This document shows positions 43,738-53,666 of a stretch of DNA of 64,000 nt, one piece after another. Position numbers and translations under genes: made by a program. Each line of letters starts with the position of its first letter. Position 1 is the first letter of the stretch. The notes below the pieces were generated by a model. It searched no databases and was not told the DNA's origin. It worked only from the letters and a program-made list of their open reading frames with translations. The stretch comes from Porogramme epimiltina (lineage: Eukaryota; Basidiomycota; Agaricomycetes; Polyporales; Polyporaceae), in contig FTLJ01000908.1 of the NCBI GenBank assembly GCA_900155495.1, positions 1 to 64,000 of the forward strand. The letters are read 5' to 3'.

Positions 43738-44835
43738 GGCGCCAACTGCAGGCGCTTATCTCCCTGGAGGATATGTGGCCTCGCTTGCATGACTCGACAG
43801 ACGTCGGACGAAGTGCAGAGTCTAGACGTCCATAGCTGGAAGAGTTCTACCGCTCAGCCGGTATCGAGCCCGCTGTGCAGCTCAACGATGACCGGGAACA
43901 CCAAAACACGATTGCAAATGTTGAATTGCAAAATGATCAATATCATTCAGATGTAATTACTAGTGCTCACTGCTACTGCCTTGCTCTCGTACAGTTAGAA
44001 TTTAGAGTGCATCTTGGTTTCAACGGGTTCGACGCGCCATTATTAGGTTAGGTATTTATATACATCTACGCCGTTACTAAACCGCCATCGATCGAATCTG
44101 TCCAGCGTTGCACTTTAGCAACCCCTCCAAGACCTCACCGGAGGTTGGGTGACCCACGCCGGTCTTAGCTTTAAGAGAGAGTGGGCCCCATCTCCACAAA
44201 TTATCAACTGTAGAAGCGAATCGTCAGTGTGCACGGCAAAATACATGGTGCGGTGTGATGCATTCGCACAAAGGTGCTCATTCAGTTATGTGTTCGCGAA
44301 TTGCGAGGGCCCTGGGCTGTGGCCCAAATACAAAGGTCACGTGTATAGGGCGCTTAACGCAGTCCTTGGTGTGGCGGCGTGCCATATGCGCCCGTAATTG
44401 TCCTTGTCCCCAAATCCCCAGCCCAAACTCCGTCAGCGTCTTCAAACTTCAGCTTTATGCCTGTTTCCGTGCATATGACCACCGAAACCCCTTCTTACGT
44501 GATTCTGATGCCCGAGATTCCCGACTCAGAGGTTCAATATGTGGTAGTAAGCGCGTCGTAATAGTGGCCATACTCGGTTTGTGTGCTTTGCTTGACGTGG
44601 CCCTTGCTTCGCCATTGTTCTTCGAGCCTGTCAACCTGTCCTTCGAGATGTATAAAAGCATTGCATACACTCCTAGCTCGGTGGACTCCTCCTTGAGCTG
44701 CTTCACGTTCTCTCCACTTGTTCTCGGACCTGGTGTCCTCCGTCTCAATCTCCCACCGACCTCCTCGAAACGACCAGCGTAGAACGCCATCTAACGACCC
44801 CCCCCCCACATTCTTTATCCAATAGCAACACGACC
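43738..44835. other. Intergenic region upstream of secreted protein
   Basis: First part is promoter of THR1; the second, promoter of the secreted protein gene. The stretch 43900-44100 is AT-rich. No ORF here has protein-like features. Confidence 0.5.
44649..44660 (+). promoter_or_regulatory. TATA box of the secreted-protein gene
   Basis: tgtataaaagc lies about 180 bp before the ATG at 44836, followed by a pyrimidine-rich leader and a C-run just before the coding sequence. TATA-containing promoters are typical of strongly or conditionally expressed fungal secreted proteins. Confidence 0.6.
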
Positions 44836-46240
44836 ATGAAGTACTCCTCTGTCCTCACCGCCCTCTCTCTCTCTCTCGCGGTCGCTGCTCGCCCGCGCTA
44901 CTTCGTTCCCCGCCAAGACTTCAAGCTTCAGAACGGCAAGGATGCGATTTCGCTGAAGTGAGTGCTTAGCACTGATCACCGACGGAAGCTACACGGCCTT
45001 GTTTCATGGCTATTGTTGAAGCCGTCGGTTACTGGGCTTTGTTCCAAAAATAGGAGCTGACGTCACATTTCTCTCAGTGACCAATTCAAAGGCCTCACCG
45101 CGGACTCACCCTGCAATGCGGGCGAAGACGCCTGTGTCAACAACGAATTCGCTCAGTGTGTGGGCGGGAAATTCGTCCTGACATCTTGCGGAGGCGGTCT
45201 TATGTGCGTGTTTCCTTGTGATGCTTGTGGGATCTCTGCTAACATATATGTGACAATGCATCACCAGCTGCGCTGCTCTTCCTCTCGTAAACTCCGCTGG
45301 AACGAGTATCACCTGTACCACTGCAGCCGACCGCGACGCGCGTATCGCTGCTACCGGTGCGACCTCTGCCAGCGGTAGCTCAGGCAACGTGTCCTCGGCC
45401 TCTAAGCAATCAACTCAGACCGCGAGCTCCGCTGCTGTAAGTTCGCATTATTGGTCTTACAATGTTCGTATCTCACTCTTCACAAAGGCGTCCAGCACTG
45501 CCTCGAGCGGCACCAGTCAGAACAGTGGAGCCAACAGCGATGCCCAGAAATCACACACGCTCCTGCAGTCCGTTGTTGCGACTGGATTCGCAAGCGATGG
45601 TCAGGCCAACCCGGAGGCGGGGCAAGTGGCCTCTCTCACGTCCGAGAACAACTTCATCAACTTCTGTGCGACGGTGCCCAACAAGCAGATCACGAACGGC
45701 AAGCAGATCCAAGCGGGGTCGTGCAACCCCGCGCCGATGGGCGTCATCGCATCCTCGTCGAACATGCCCTCCGCCAAGTTCGTCTTCCCGAAGAACGGAC
45801 AGACCATCGGCGCGAACAAGAACTTCACGCTGCAGATGGCGATCAAGCACCTCAACACGGGCTTCTTCACGAACCCGGACACGACGTACTTCGCCGCACC
45901 CCAGACGGTCGACGACGCAGGCGACATCACCGGCCACGCGCACGTCGTGATCGAGCAGCTGTCCGCGCTCGACCAGACGGACCCGACAGACCCGAGCAAG
46001 TTCGTGTTCTTCAAGGGCCTCAATGACAAGGCCAAAAACGGCATCCTCTCCGCCGTGGTCCCCGGCGGCCTGCCTAAGGGCGTGTATCGCATGGCGTCGA
46101 TCAACTCGGCGGCGAACCACCAGCCTGCGCTCGTCGCCATTGCGCAACATGGGACTCTCGACGACATGGTTTAGTGAGTCCGCATCTTCTTCGCCGTGGG
46201 GTGTTGCTGACTGATTGCCTGCAGCTTCACTGTTGCATGA
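44836..46240 (+). CDS. Secreted protein with CBM19-like chitin-binding module
   Basis: Start 44836 encodes a signal peptide MKYSSVLTALSLSLAVAARP. The next ~70 residues have the six-cysteine spacing of CBM19 chitin-binding modules: SPCNAGEDACVNNEFAQCVGGKFVLTSCGGGLICAALPLVNSAGTSITC. A Ser/Thr/Ala-rich linker (about 45370-45560) follows and should be O-glycosylated. The C-terminal domain of roughly 200 residues (TLLQSVVATGFASDGQANPEAGQ to LVAIAQHGTLDDMVYFTVA) has GHAHVVIEQL and other conserved-looking strands but is not a known catalytic domain; it resembles a family repeatedly found in Agaricomycetes and often misnamed. Five short introns; the last (46174-46224) gives the final VYFTVA. Likely cell wall or extracellular; chitin binding is inference from the module. 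Confidence 0.85.
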
Positions 46241-47004
46241 GCCGACAAGATCTCACGACATTCATGTGTTTTCCCTGTGTATCTATAGCTCTTCTCGTCC
46301 CTCTTGTTGCCCTAGTCGCTCGTTCACGTTGTATCCCTAATAGTCTTTGTTTGAATCTAATGGATCTGGACAGGAGCGTCGCTCGAACTTTGTGACCATA
46401 GACATCAAGGTTGAGAATATAGTCTTTAGAAATGCGACGACCCGGGCTTAATTTAGTCAGTTCTCAAGGATGAAGTGCAAGTACGCTTGTGAGTACTTCC
46501 GCGTCAACCGAAGATTTGACGAAGTTCGCGAATTGATCGCACGGATATATTTAGCACAATGAGTTCTACTCATGAGTCTGCGCTTTCAACGGATGTTTGG
46601 GTGAGGATATCCAACAATAGCCTTCTCAATGACTATCACGTACATTGATGTGGTCTGCGCTCAGTCAAAAGGCAACGCAACCTTCGGGTTGAAGTGGGTT
46701 CCTCGGGCGTCCAACATTTCGCCGCCGCCACCGCGGTCGTTGCGCACACATGACTTCTGAAAGACCCACAATACCCACAATAGTCCGCAAAAAGATGTGT
46801 TCCTGTTCTCGCTCGCCACGTGTAGGGCGCACGGCTGCCGTTGCCGTTCTAACCCTGCCGGAACCGATAGAAAGTCGATGAGATAAAATGAGTCTACCAT
46901 GAGCGCAGCCGTGGGGACGCGTAACCTGCGTCTACTCCTCATTTAATAGCTCCCTTGATAGGACCCGATAACTCAGTATCATCCCCTTCCATTCAGCCTG
47001 CACT
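46241..47004. other. Intergenic region
   Basis: 3' flank of the secreted protein gene and promoter of the first methyltransferase gene. No gene or repeat found. Confidence 0.45.
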
Positions 47005-48230
47005 ATGATTGAGACCCGCCCAGCTGCATCCCCTAATGCGTACGCGAACCCGCTGGACGAAACCTTGTACAAGATCGACGACCATGCCCTTGAATTCATG
47101 AAGAGCCAGACGGGCATCGAAGACGCAGAAGAGTTGAAGCAGCATATCTTGGCGGTTCAAGCAGAGGCATATGCCGTGAGCTCCGTCTTAGAACCTGTCT
47201 TGGTTGAAATTCAAAATCAGAGGTCCCGTTAACTATACAGGTTCACCCGTACCCTTGTATCCGCCGTTTCTCCTTCATTCAGTGAGCGACTAGCATACGT
47301 CTGCACCAGGAACATAGGAGCTGAGACAGCACCACCTGCGATTGCAGACTGAAACTGGCGCGCCTTCTGGCGTACAAACGCCTGCTAGCTCTTGGCAAGG
47401 AACGCAAGGGCGCCATCTTCTTCGACATAGGATGCTGCTGTATGTACCGCGATTTGGATGCATATGCACGTCCCTGCGCGTCGCATCCCCCACTGACGAC
47501 CCTGGTTGGGCAGTCGGGAACGACATCCACAAGGCCGTCGCCGATGGCTTCCCCGTGGAGGGCGCGATTGGTTCGGACCTTCATCCTGGTACGCATCTTG
47601 AGTTGTCTTGGGTCTTTAATGTGTTGCCGCCAACGCCCGCGCCCGTGCTAACATGCTCTTCTCGCGTGCCATCTCGCGCGCCCGGCAGAATACTGGGAGC
47701 TCGGCCACAAGCTCTTCAAGACGACGCCCGAAAGCTTCCCGGTACCCCTAGTGCCGGGGGACGCCTTCGACCCGGCGCACCTCGCCGTCGCGCCTCCGCT
47801 TACCGCCGCTGAGGCGCTCGCGACGCCCGCGCCGCCACTCGTGGGGCTGACGTCCTTGAACCCGCTGCGCGGGCGCGTGTCCGCGATCCACGCCTCGGCG
47901 TTCTTCCACCTCTTCGAGGAAGAGCAGCAGCTGCACCTCGCGCGCGCGCTCGCCGGGCTGTTGTCCCCAGAGCCGGGCTCGCTCATCCTCGGCGCGCACG
48001 GCGGCCGGCCGGTGAAGGGCCTCAGGGTGGAGATGTTCCGGCCGAATTCGCACGGCGTGACGATGTTCTGCCACTCCCCCGAGAGTTGGGTCGAGATGTG
48101 GGAGACGGTGTTTGGGAAAGGGACAGTCAAGGTCGAGGCGAGCTTGATGGAGGTCGAGAGGAAGGACTTGATACACTTGACGGAGGAAACGCGGTTCTAC
48201 CTCCTCGTTTGGTCTGTCACTAGGCTCTGA
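47005..48230 (+). CDS. SAM-dependent methyltransferase, tandem copy 1
   Basis: A class I methyltransferase of the basidiomycete family found singly or beside secondary-metabolism genes; substrate unknown. N-terminal: SQTGIEDAEELKQHILAVQAEAYA then VHPYPCIRRFSFI. Motif I is IFFDIGCCFGNDIHKAVADGF, split by an intron at about 47440-47508. GSDLHPEYWELGHKLFKTTPESFPVPLVPGDAFD follows (motif II/III). TSLNPLRGRVSAIHASAFFHLFEEEQQLHLARALAGLLSPEPGSLILGAHGGRP is motif IV to V, and the C-terminus is FYLLVWSVTRL. Five exons, no breaks. Start 47005 agrees with the paralogue's layout. Roughly 300 residues. The paralogue lies 1.5 kb downstream on the same strand and shares all intron positions. Confidence 0.85.
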
Positions 48231-49720
48231 GCGGGCTGCGGAGGGTATGAGAGGGGGCGTAGCCGTGATGGGACCTGAAGGCTCGCCGAGGAGATGTCGG
48301 AATTCAACGTGAGTTTCCCACACAGGTTTCGCTCACAACCTTCGCGTACGCGCTGATATAGGTATGCGGGATCGACATAGTTTCCTGGAGTATTGTCTGG
48401 TCCCCGGCGTGTGATCGACGATTAGCAGGGTTCTTTCAACTAGAATCGAATGTATCAGTATTGACAACGAAGGATAGAAAAAATTCCGATTTCCCTAGTA
48501 AAAACAGGTGTCAACGTGTTCCGAGACTCAGAATATCAAGGGCCCTTACTCTGTCATATGCCCATACGACATTTCAAAACAACCCATGCCACACGCATTC
48601 AATACAAGGAAGGAGCTATCCCCATCTCGTTCAGTATCCGATGCTTCGGAAAACTTAACTTCAGGCGTACCTTGCGGGCTTGATACTTGGGTCTCGCCCA
48701 TCATGACGCCCGCCGCTCTGGGACGCCACAACGAGTTTCTTGAACCGTTGCTATAAAAGGAATGGCCGGCGTTGAGGAAGCCACCTTCTTTGCCGCCCCT
48801 GCGTTCTCTTCTTTCATACCGAGCATCAGCAGGCGCGGGCTTATTTCTGCACAACGCAACGCAATTGTGCTTATAAACCTGCACGTTGACTCGGATGAGC
48901 ATCCCGAGACGTGCGCGACCCGGATGCACTCACCGACGGTGACGGGTAGAAGTCTGTGGGGAGCACCTCCGGATATTGTGTGGCTGGATGCATGGATGAG
49001 CGCAACTCAGCGTGTGAGGCCACCCTAAGGCGTCCTTCGGGTCCCTTGCCGGATCTCTCCTGGCCAGTGCCAAGCACGGGTCCGAATAGCGTGCCACGCG
49101 CGATGGGCGTCTGATTGTGCAGGTCTGGCAGTTATAGTGTTGCCTCCCCGCCGAATCTACGTCCGCTGACATCCACGATCCCATTCATTTGGCCGTACGC
49201 GCATCTGTCTCAGAGAAAGTGGTCCGATTTCTTGCACTCGGACCACCGCGCTCTCAAGCGGGCAGTGAATGAGGTTCCCTGACGAACCTTGGTGGGCGGC
49301 GAGCTCGGAAGCAGCGAAGGGAGTGCTCGCGCAGCGACCACGTAGCTTGGATTTTCTCCTGCGGCCGGCGTGGTGCTGCGGATTTGGGAGGCTCGGAGAG
49401 TAATGTCCGAGGCCGAAGAAGCTCGTTCTAATTTGAATGCGCGCGAAGGCTAGCTGGCTGGCGGGGCGCGCGTTGCTTGCTTGCGGATGAGTGAAGGGCG
49501 ACTGCGTAGAACCCGAGGTACTCCACTGCCTCTTCGCATATTCAATCCCCGCGGGAGTCGGTTCCTTGAACTATGGGTGCTATCAGCCGTGTGCGTCCGC
49601 TTAAGCACCACTATGCCGCCACGTACCAGATAAAAGGAGGAAGGGTGAGAGGTGAGCGCGCGCCGCCCCGCCTTTCCCACTTTTCTTCACCGCCCGTTTC
49701 CACCCACCACTACCTCAGGA
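48231..49720. other. Intergenic region between methyltransferase paralogues
   Basis: About 1.5 kb. TATA-like elements occur near 48752 (ctataaaagg) and 49630 (gataaaagg); the second lies about 90 bp before the next start codon and is the better promoter candidate for copy 2. No remnant of a further methyltransferase copy is recognised. Confidence 0.5.
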
Positions 49721-50905
49721 TGTCCGTGACTGTCGAACGCGCCAACGTCCCTGCCCCCACTCCGTCGCCAGTCGCGATTGCAGTGAATGGGAGCGGGGGC
49801 GCGGGGGCTAAGCCCAGCGAGCCCAGCGAGCCCCGGGACCCGCTCCTCGAAGCGTCTTATTCATCTATTACGCAGGAGGAGCGCGACTTTGTCAAGGCCC
49901 AGACGGGTATTGAGGACGACGACGCGCTCCGGGAGCACGTGCTGTCCGTGCAGGCGGAGGCTTTCAACGTGCATCCGTATCCGTGCATCCGCGGGTTCGC
50001 GTTTATCAAGTGAGTGCCTGTGGTTCCTCCCTGCATGTGCGCGCCGCCGGGGAGCCTGAAGCAGGATGGTGGGGGTCGCGCAGAATGAAATTCTCCTCCA
50101 AAGTACCGGCCTACAACCAGCTTTTGAAGCTGGGGCGGGAGCGGGAGGATGCTATCCTATTGGATATTGGGTGCTGTTGTAAGTCAGATAACCGCCAGTC
50201 TGGAAAGGGCGCTCACAGTTCGGTCAGTCGGGAATGACGTCAGGAAAGCTGTGGCGGATGGTTTCCGAGTCGAGAATGTGGTAGCTACCGATATTCACCC
50301 CGGTAAGCACATAGGTTCATAGATCGTAGAAGCGATCGACAGAACTTACCAATAGTCCGTTACCCACAGAGTTCTGGGACTTCGGCCACAAACTCTTCAA
50401 CACTACCCAAGAAACATTCCCTGCGCGCTTCTTCGCTGGCGATGCCTTCGACCCTGAGCACCTGGAGACCGTGCCGCCCTTCACGTCCACACCGAGCACC
50501 CCGCGTCCAAACCTCCCTACCCTGACTTCGTTGAACCCGCTGCGCGGCCACGTCGGCGCTATCCACATCTCGGCGGTGTTCCACCTTTTCTCGGAAGAAG
50601 AGCAAGCGCAGCTGGCACGCTCCCTCGCGGGGTTGCTCTCACCGCAGCCTGGCTCGATGATCTTCGGGATGCAGAGCGGGCGAAAGGAGAAGGGCTTCCG
50701 TGTCGAGGCGGGCGTACCGAACTCGCACGGTAAGCAGATGTTCTGCCACGGCCCCGAGAGCTGGCGGGAGCTCTGGGAGGGAGTCTTCCCGCCTGGGACG
50801 GTGCGGGTCGACGCCGACGTGTGGGAGCTGAAGAGGGACGACCTGAAACCTGTCGGGGAGGATGCCAAGTTTTGGGTGTTGTCTTGGTGCGTGACGAGGC
50901 TGTAA
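49721..50905 (+). CDS. SAM-dependent methyltransferase, tandem copy 2
   Basis: Paralogue of the preceding gene. The N-terminus (MSVTVERANVPAPTPSPVA) is longer, then KAQTGIEDDDALREHVLSVQAEAFNVHPYPCIRGFAFIK with the same HPYPCIR block but without the intron copy 1 has before HPYPC. Motif I is DIGCCFGNDVRKAVADGFRVENVVATDIHP, again split by an intron. Then FWDFGHKLFNTTQETFPARFFAGDAFD, TSLNPLRGHVGAIHISAVFHLFSEEEQAQLARSLAGLLSPQPGSMIFGMQSGRKEKG, and the same CVTRL end as copy 1's SVTRL. The two proteins share roughly half their residues by eye, so duplication is not recent. Substrate unknown. Confidence 0.86.
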
Positions 50906-51209
50906 ACGCGTTGTCCTTGGGATGAGGAAAGCAGAGCTCTGGGGATGTCGGTTTCCATTCAACTTGGACGGCTGTCGTGTGACTGTAGATGGCCTTGTGT
51001 AGCGATAGCCCGCGCGGTCAGTTTCAACAGCTGATGTGCCGCGCAGTAGATGTGTAGCATTTGTCATTCGGGACCCTTGGGAAAGAGCTATTGGAGGAAA
51101 CCATGTATTGCACAAGATTATACATTGCATCTTCGTAAATCAGCTGAGAATCATTACAAACCGTCAGTCCAGTAAACTGCGCACGTCCCTTCTGTATGTC
51201 TATCGTCGT
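50906..51209. other. Convergent intergenic region
   Basis: 304 bp between the ends of methyltransferase copy 2 (plus) and p23 (minus). Nothing of note. Confidence 0.45.
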
Positions 51210-52167
51210 TCATGCCTTGGACTCGGCCCCCTCAAGTGGCGGAGGACCATCGTCATCCGAGTCGTCATCCTCCACATCTGCGCCCGAAGGGCCAGCTTCA
51301 CCGCTAGGGCCAGCACCACCACCCATAGACTTGAGCATCTGTCGCAAGTTCCTTCAGCACTGTGTTGTGGTACGCATTGTCGTCAAACTTACCGCGTCGA
51401 GGTCCATACCATCCATGCCGCCCATTCCAGGCATGCCGCCCATGCCAGGCATACCAGGCATGCCACCCATGCCGCCCATGCCGCCCATGCCACCCATGCC
51501 CGGCATGCCGCCCATACCACCCATACCGCCCATGTCAAAGTCATCGTCGAGGGCGGGCTTCTCGTCCTGCTCGTCCTCATCGACCCACTTGGCGAAGTCG
51601 GTCTTGATGAACGCATTCCGGACCTTCTCCTTGGTCAGGCGCGGCCAGAATTCGGCCTTCTGCTCCTTCTTGCGAAGGAGGAGCTGAAGGGAGCGCGACG
51701 TAAGGCTCTTGTTCGACGTCTGTAGCGGCGGGTCAACAAAAGGAATCGTCAGGACGAAATTGGTAGTCACATACCTCGGGAACGACCTCCTCGAAAAGGT
51801 CAATTGAGAACTCATAGTCCTTCTCCTCGATACCCTTGTCGGCGCTACAAGTCAATGTAGACGCGTCAGCGCATACAGACGTATGATGAAGGGGACTCTG
51901 GATGCTCACTTGCCGGCCTTGGCCTTGAAGGAGAGAGTTGTGGGAGTGAGGTTGTATTCAAGGGTCTCGGATTTGATGTCTGGAAGATTTACGGTGACAT
52001 AGAGGATGTTCTACAATAGCAAATGTCTAGTTAGCACGCGTATTAGGATTGCCTAGGTCTGGACATGGGGCTGGATGGGGTCGAGGGTCGAGGGTGAGAT
52101 CGCGCACCTTGGCCTGCTCGGACTCGGAGCTGCGCTGCGCCCAGAGGACTTCGGGGTGGAATGGCAT
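51210..52167 (-). CDS. SBA1: Hsp90 co-chaperone p23/Sba1
   Basis: p23 binds ATP-bound Hsp90 and slows its ATPase, acting in the cytosol and nucleus. The start MPFHPEVLWAQRSSESEQAK at 52167 is followed by NILYVTVNLPDIKSETLEYNLTPTTLSFKAKAG, the CS domain, and DKGIEEKDYEFSIDLFEEV. The family signature EFWPRLTKEKVRNAFIKTDFAKWVDEDEQ is intact; WPRLTKEK contacts Hsp90. The tail is a Gly-Met-rich repeat (positions 51408-51535). The final exon begins after a 53-nt intron, MLKSMGGGAGPSGEAGPSGADVEDDDSDDDG, and ends ESKA at 51210. The acidic Ser/Asp tail is typical of p23. Around 210 residues; yeast Sba1 also has a Gly-rich stretch. Confidence 0.92.
51408..51535 (-). repeat. GGM/PGM coding repeat in p23
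   Basis: Twelve or so imperfect nine-nucleotide units (atgccgccc / atgccaggc on the plus strand) encode Gly-Gly-Met and Pro-Gly-Met between the CS domain and the acidic tail. All in frame. Confidence 0.85.
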
Positions 52168-52476
52168 TTTGGATTTTGGTCGTCGTTGGCAGCGTCGAGC
52201 ACGATGGACGCGATCTTTTGAGGATGGGTGCAGACGCGGAAGTCTCTCGAAGCCAGGAGAACTTCCCGGCGCTTGCCCCGACGCGACCGCGTCTCCTCCA
52301 TCCACGTGATCTGGGGACGCGTCTATTCGAGCGCCCAGGCTTTGTGTTGCCACTGTGATTCACACCGCGATCCGTCTCCTCGTCCGCGCGCCCGCGAGCT
52401 CCCTGTCGCATGATGTGGTACGTCAGTCGTGCAAACGGGTATAGGATTATGCTTCTAACCATGCGATCGCAGGTGT
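52168..52476. promoter_or_regulatory. Divergent intergenic region p23 / membrane protein
   Basis: 309 bp between divergent ATGs. GC-rich near p23; no TATA box. Confidence 0.4.
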
Positions 52477-53344
52477 ATGCGATGGTATCTTCCCCTCGTC
52501 CTCCTCCCAATACCCATCGCGCCACCATATTTCCTACTCCTCTTCCTCTTTTCTACCACTGTCCACGCCCGCCCATGGTGAGTTTTCCAGCCGACTTGCG
52601 ATTACACCTTGCCCACCTTTTGCCATCAGCTTCTACTGCATGCTCCTCTTGACGGCCATGTTCGTCTCGACGTGCTATTGGCCCCCAGTTCCCATCGACA
52701 CCCCGCTCGTTCACCCATGGACCGAGAACGTCACAACCTTCGCCGATGCCCTCCACGTCCTTATGCCCAATGTCCCCGCTGAAAAGATACCCACCACCAT
52801 TCCCATAGCGGACCGTTGCTGGTGCGACCTCTCCGGCGGGTTCTTCAACCCGATCAACACCACAAAATGGGAGGAGTTGAGCGTCGCACGGCTGCGGAGT
52901 AGTATCGAACGGGAGATGGCCCTCGAGCGGAGAGAGCGGGAGAGGAAAGACTGTGAAGAATCAGCAGTGGAAGGCGAGGAACCCTCGTGCGAGCCCGTTG
53001 AAGACGAGCCATTACCCTCCCTCTCTTCACTTGCCGTCACAGAAAAGCGGACCATCCTGGAACTGCTGTGGATACTCACACGCTATGTATTCTTCAAGTC
53101 CCGCACAAATACCACCACGCCCGTTGCGGATGCGCCGACCCCCGCCGAGGATGACTATCTGCCGGAACCAATCCTAGTGCTGGACGAAGAGACACAAGAA
53201 TGGGTCATGAGGGACCCGCCGCCACCAGTTGTTATCGTGAAGGAGCGGAAAGGGATTCTGCCCTTGCTTCCTCCGGAGTATGACCTGCGTAAGTTTGGCT
53301 TTGGCATGGTGCTCGACTTGGGCTGGCCAGATTCGGGGCTATGA
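52477..53344 (+). CDS. Small membrane protein, function unknown
   Basis: I do not recognise this gene. Start ATG at 52477 gives MRWYLPLVLLPIPIAPPYFLLLFLFSTTVHA, a hydrophobic stretch that can be a signal peptide or helix; a short intron ending near 52629 joins it to FYCMLLLTAMFVSTCYWPPVP, a second helix. The following region is soluble: HPWTENVTTFADALHVLMPNVP, IADRCWCDLSGGFFNPINTTKWEELSV, an Arg/Glu-rich helix (LRSSIEREMALERRERERKD), an acidic stretch, then ILELLWILTRYVFF, a possible third helix or amphipathic element. The tail has a conserved-looking PEYDLRKFGFGMVLDLGW. About 260 residues. It may sit in the ER membrane; no function inferred. The start is chosen because it restores hydrophobic sequence; a TTG-initiated frame at 52640 also exists. 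Confidence 0.68.
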
Positions 53345-53666
53345 AGGGGCGTGGGGCAGGGAGATACTGGGTAGATGAGGACACGTCTACAATTAGAGCT
53401 AATGTAATACTACTGTACCATCACCTTACCCCTCACGCACACTTTCGCAATGCCATCAATGACTCTGCGGCGGGATCTAGGGCCGTTCGGCGTGCCTTCG
53501 GAGCAGAGAGCAGGGATGACGACGAGGCACGTGGCTGGGGGAGAAGAGGCGCCTCGGGCGTCGGACGCGTCGCGGTGGCCAGGACCGGGTAGAGCCTCCT
53601 CAGTCTCCTCCACCACCGTGAACGCTCTCCACCTTCGACCCGCTGCCCGTACAGGGCCAGACAGCC
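53345..53666. promoter_or_regulatory. Promoter region of MDV1
   Basis: 322 bp, ending in a pyrimidine-rich stretch and gcc before the ATG at 53667. No coding signal. Confidence 0.4.

Noticed and set aside
43102..43956. 284-codon plus-strand ORF opposite THR1
   Set aside because: It lies exactly antisense to homoserine kinase. Its Arg/Gly/Glu/Val-rich composition is a by-product of GC-rich codons on the real strand, and it contains no introns or motifs.
48546..49184. Minus-strand ORFs between the methyltransferases
   Set aside because: Not conserved-looking, no ATG context or splice signals, likely chance in GC-rich intergenic DNA.
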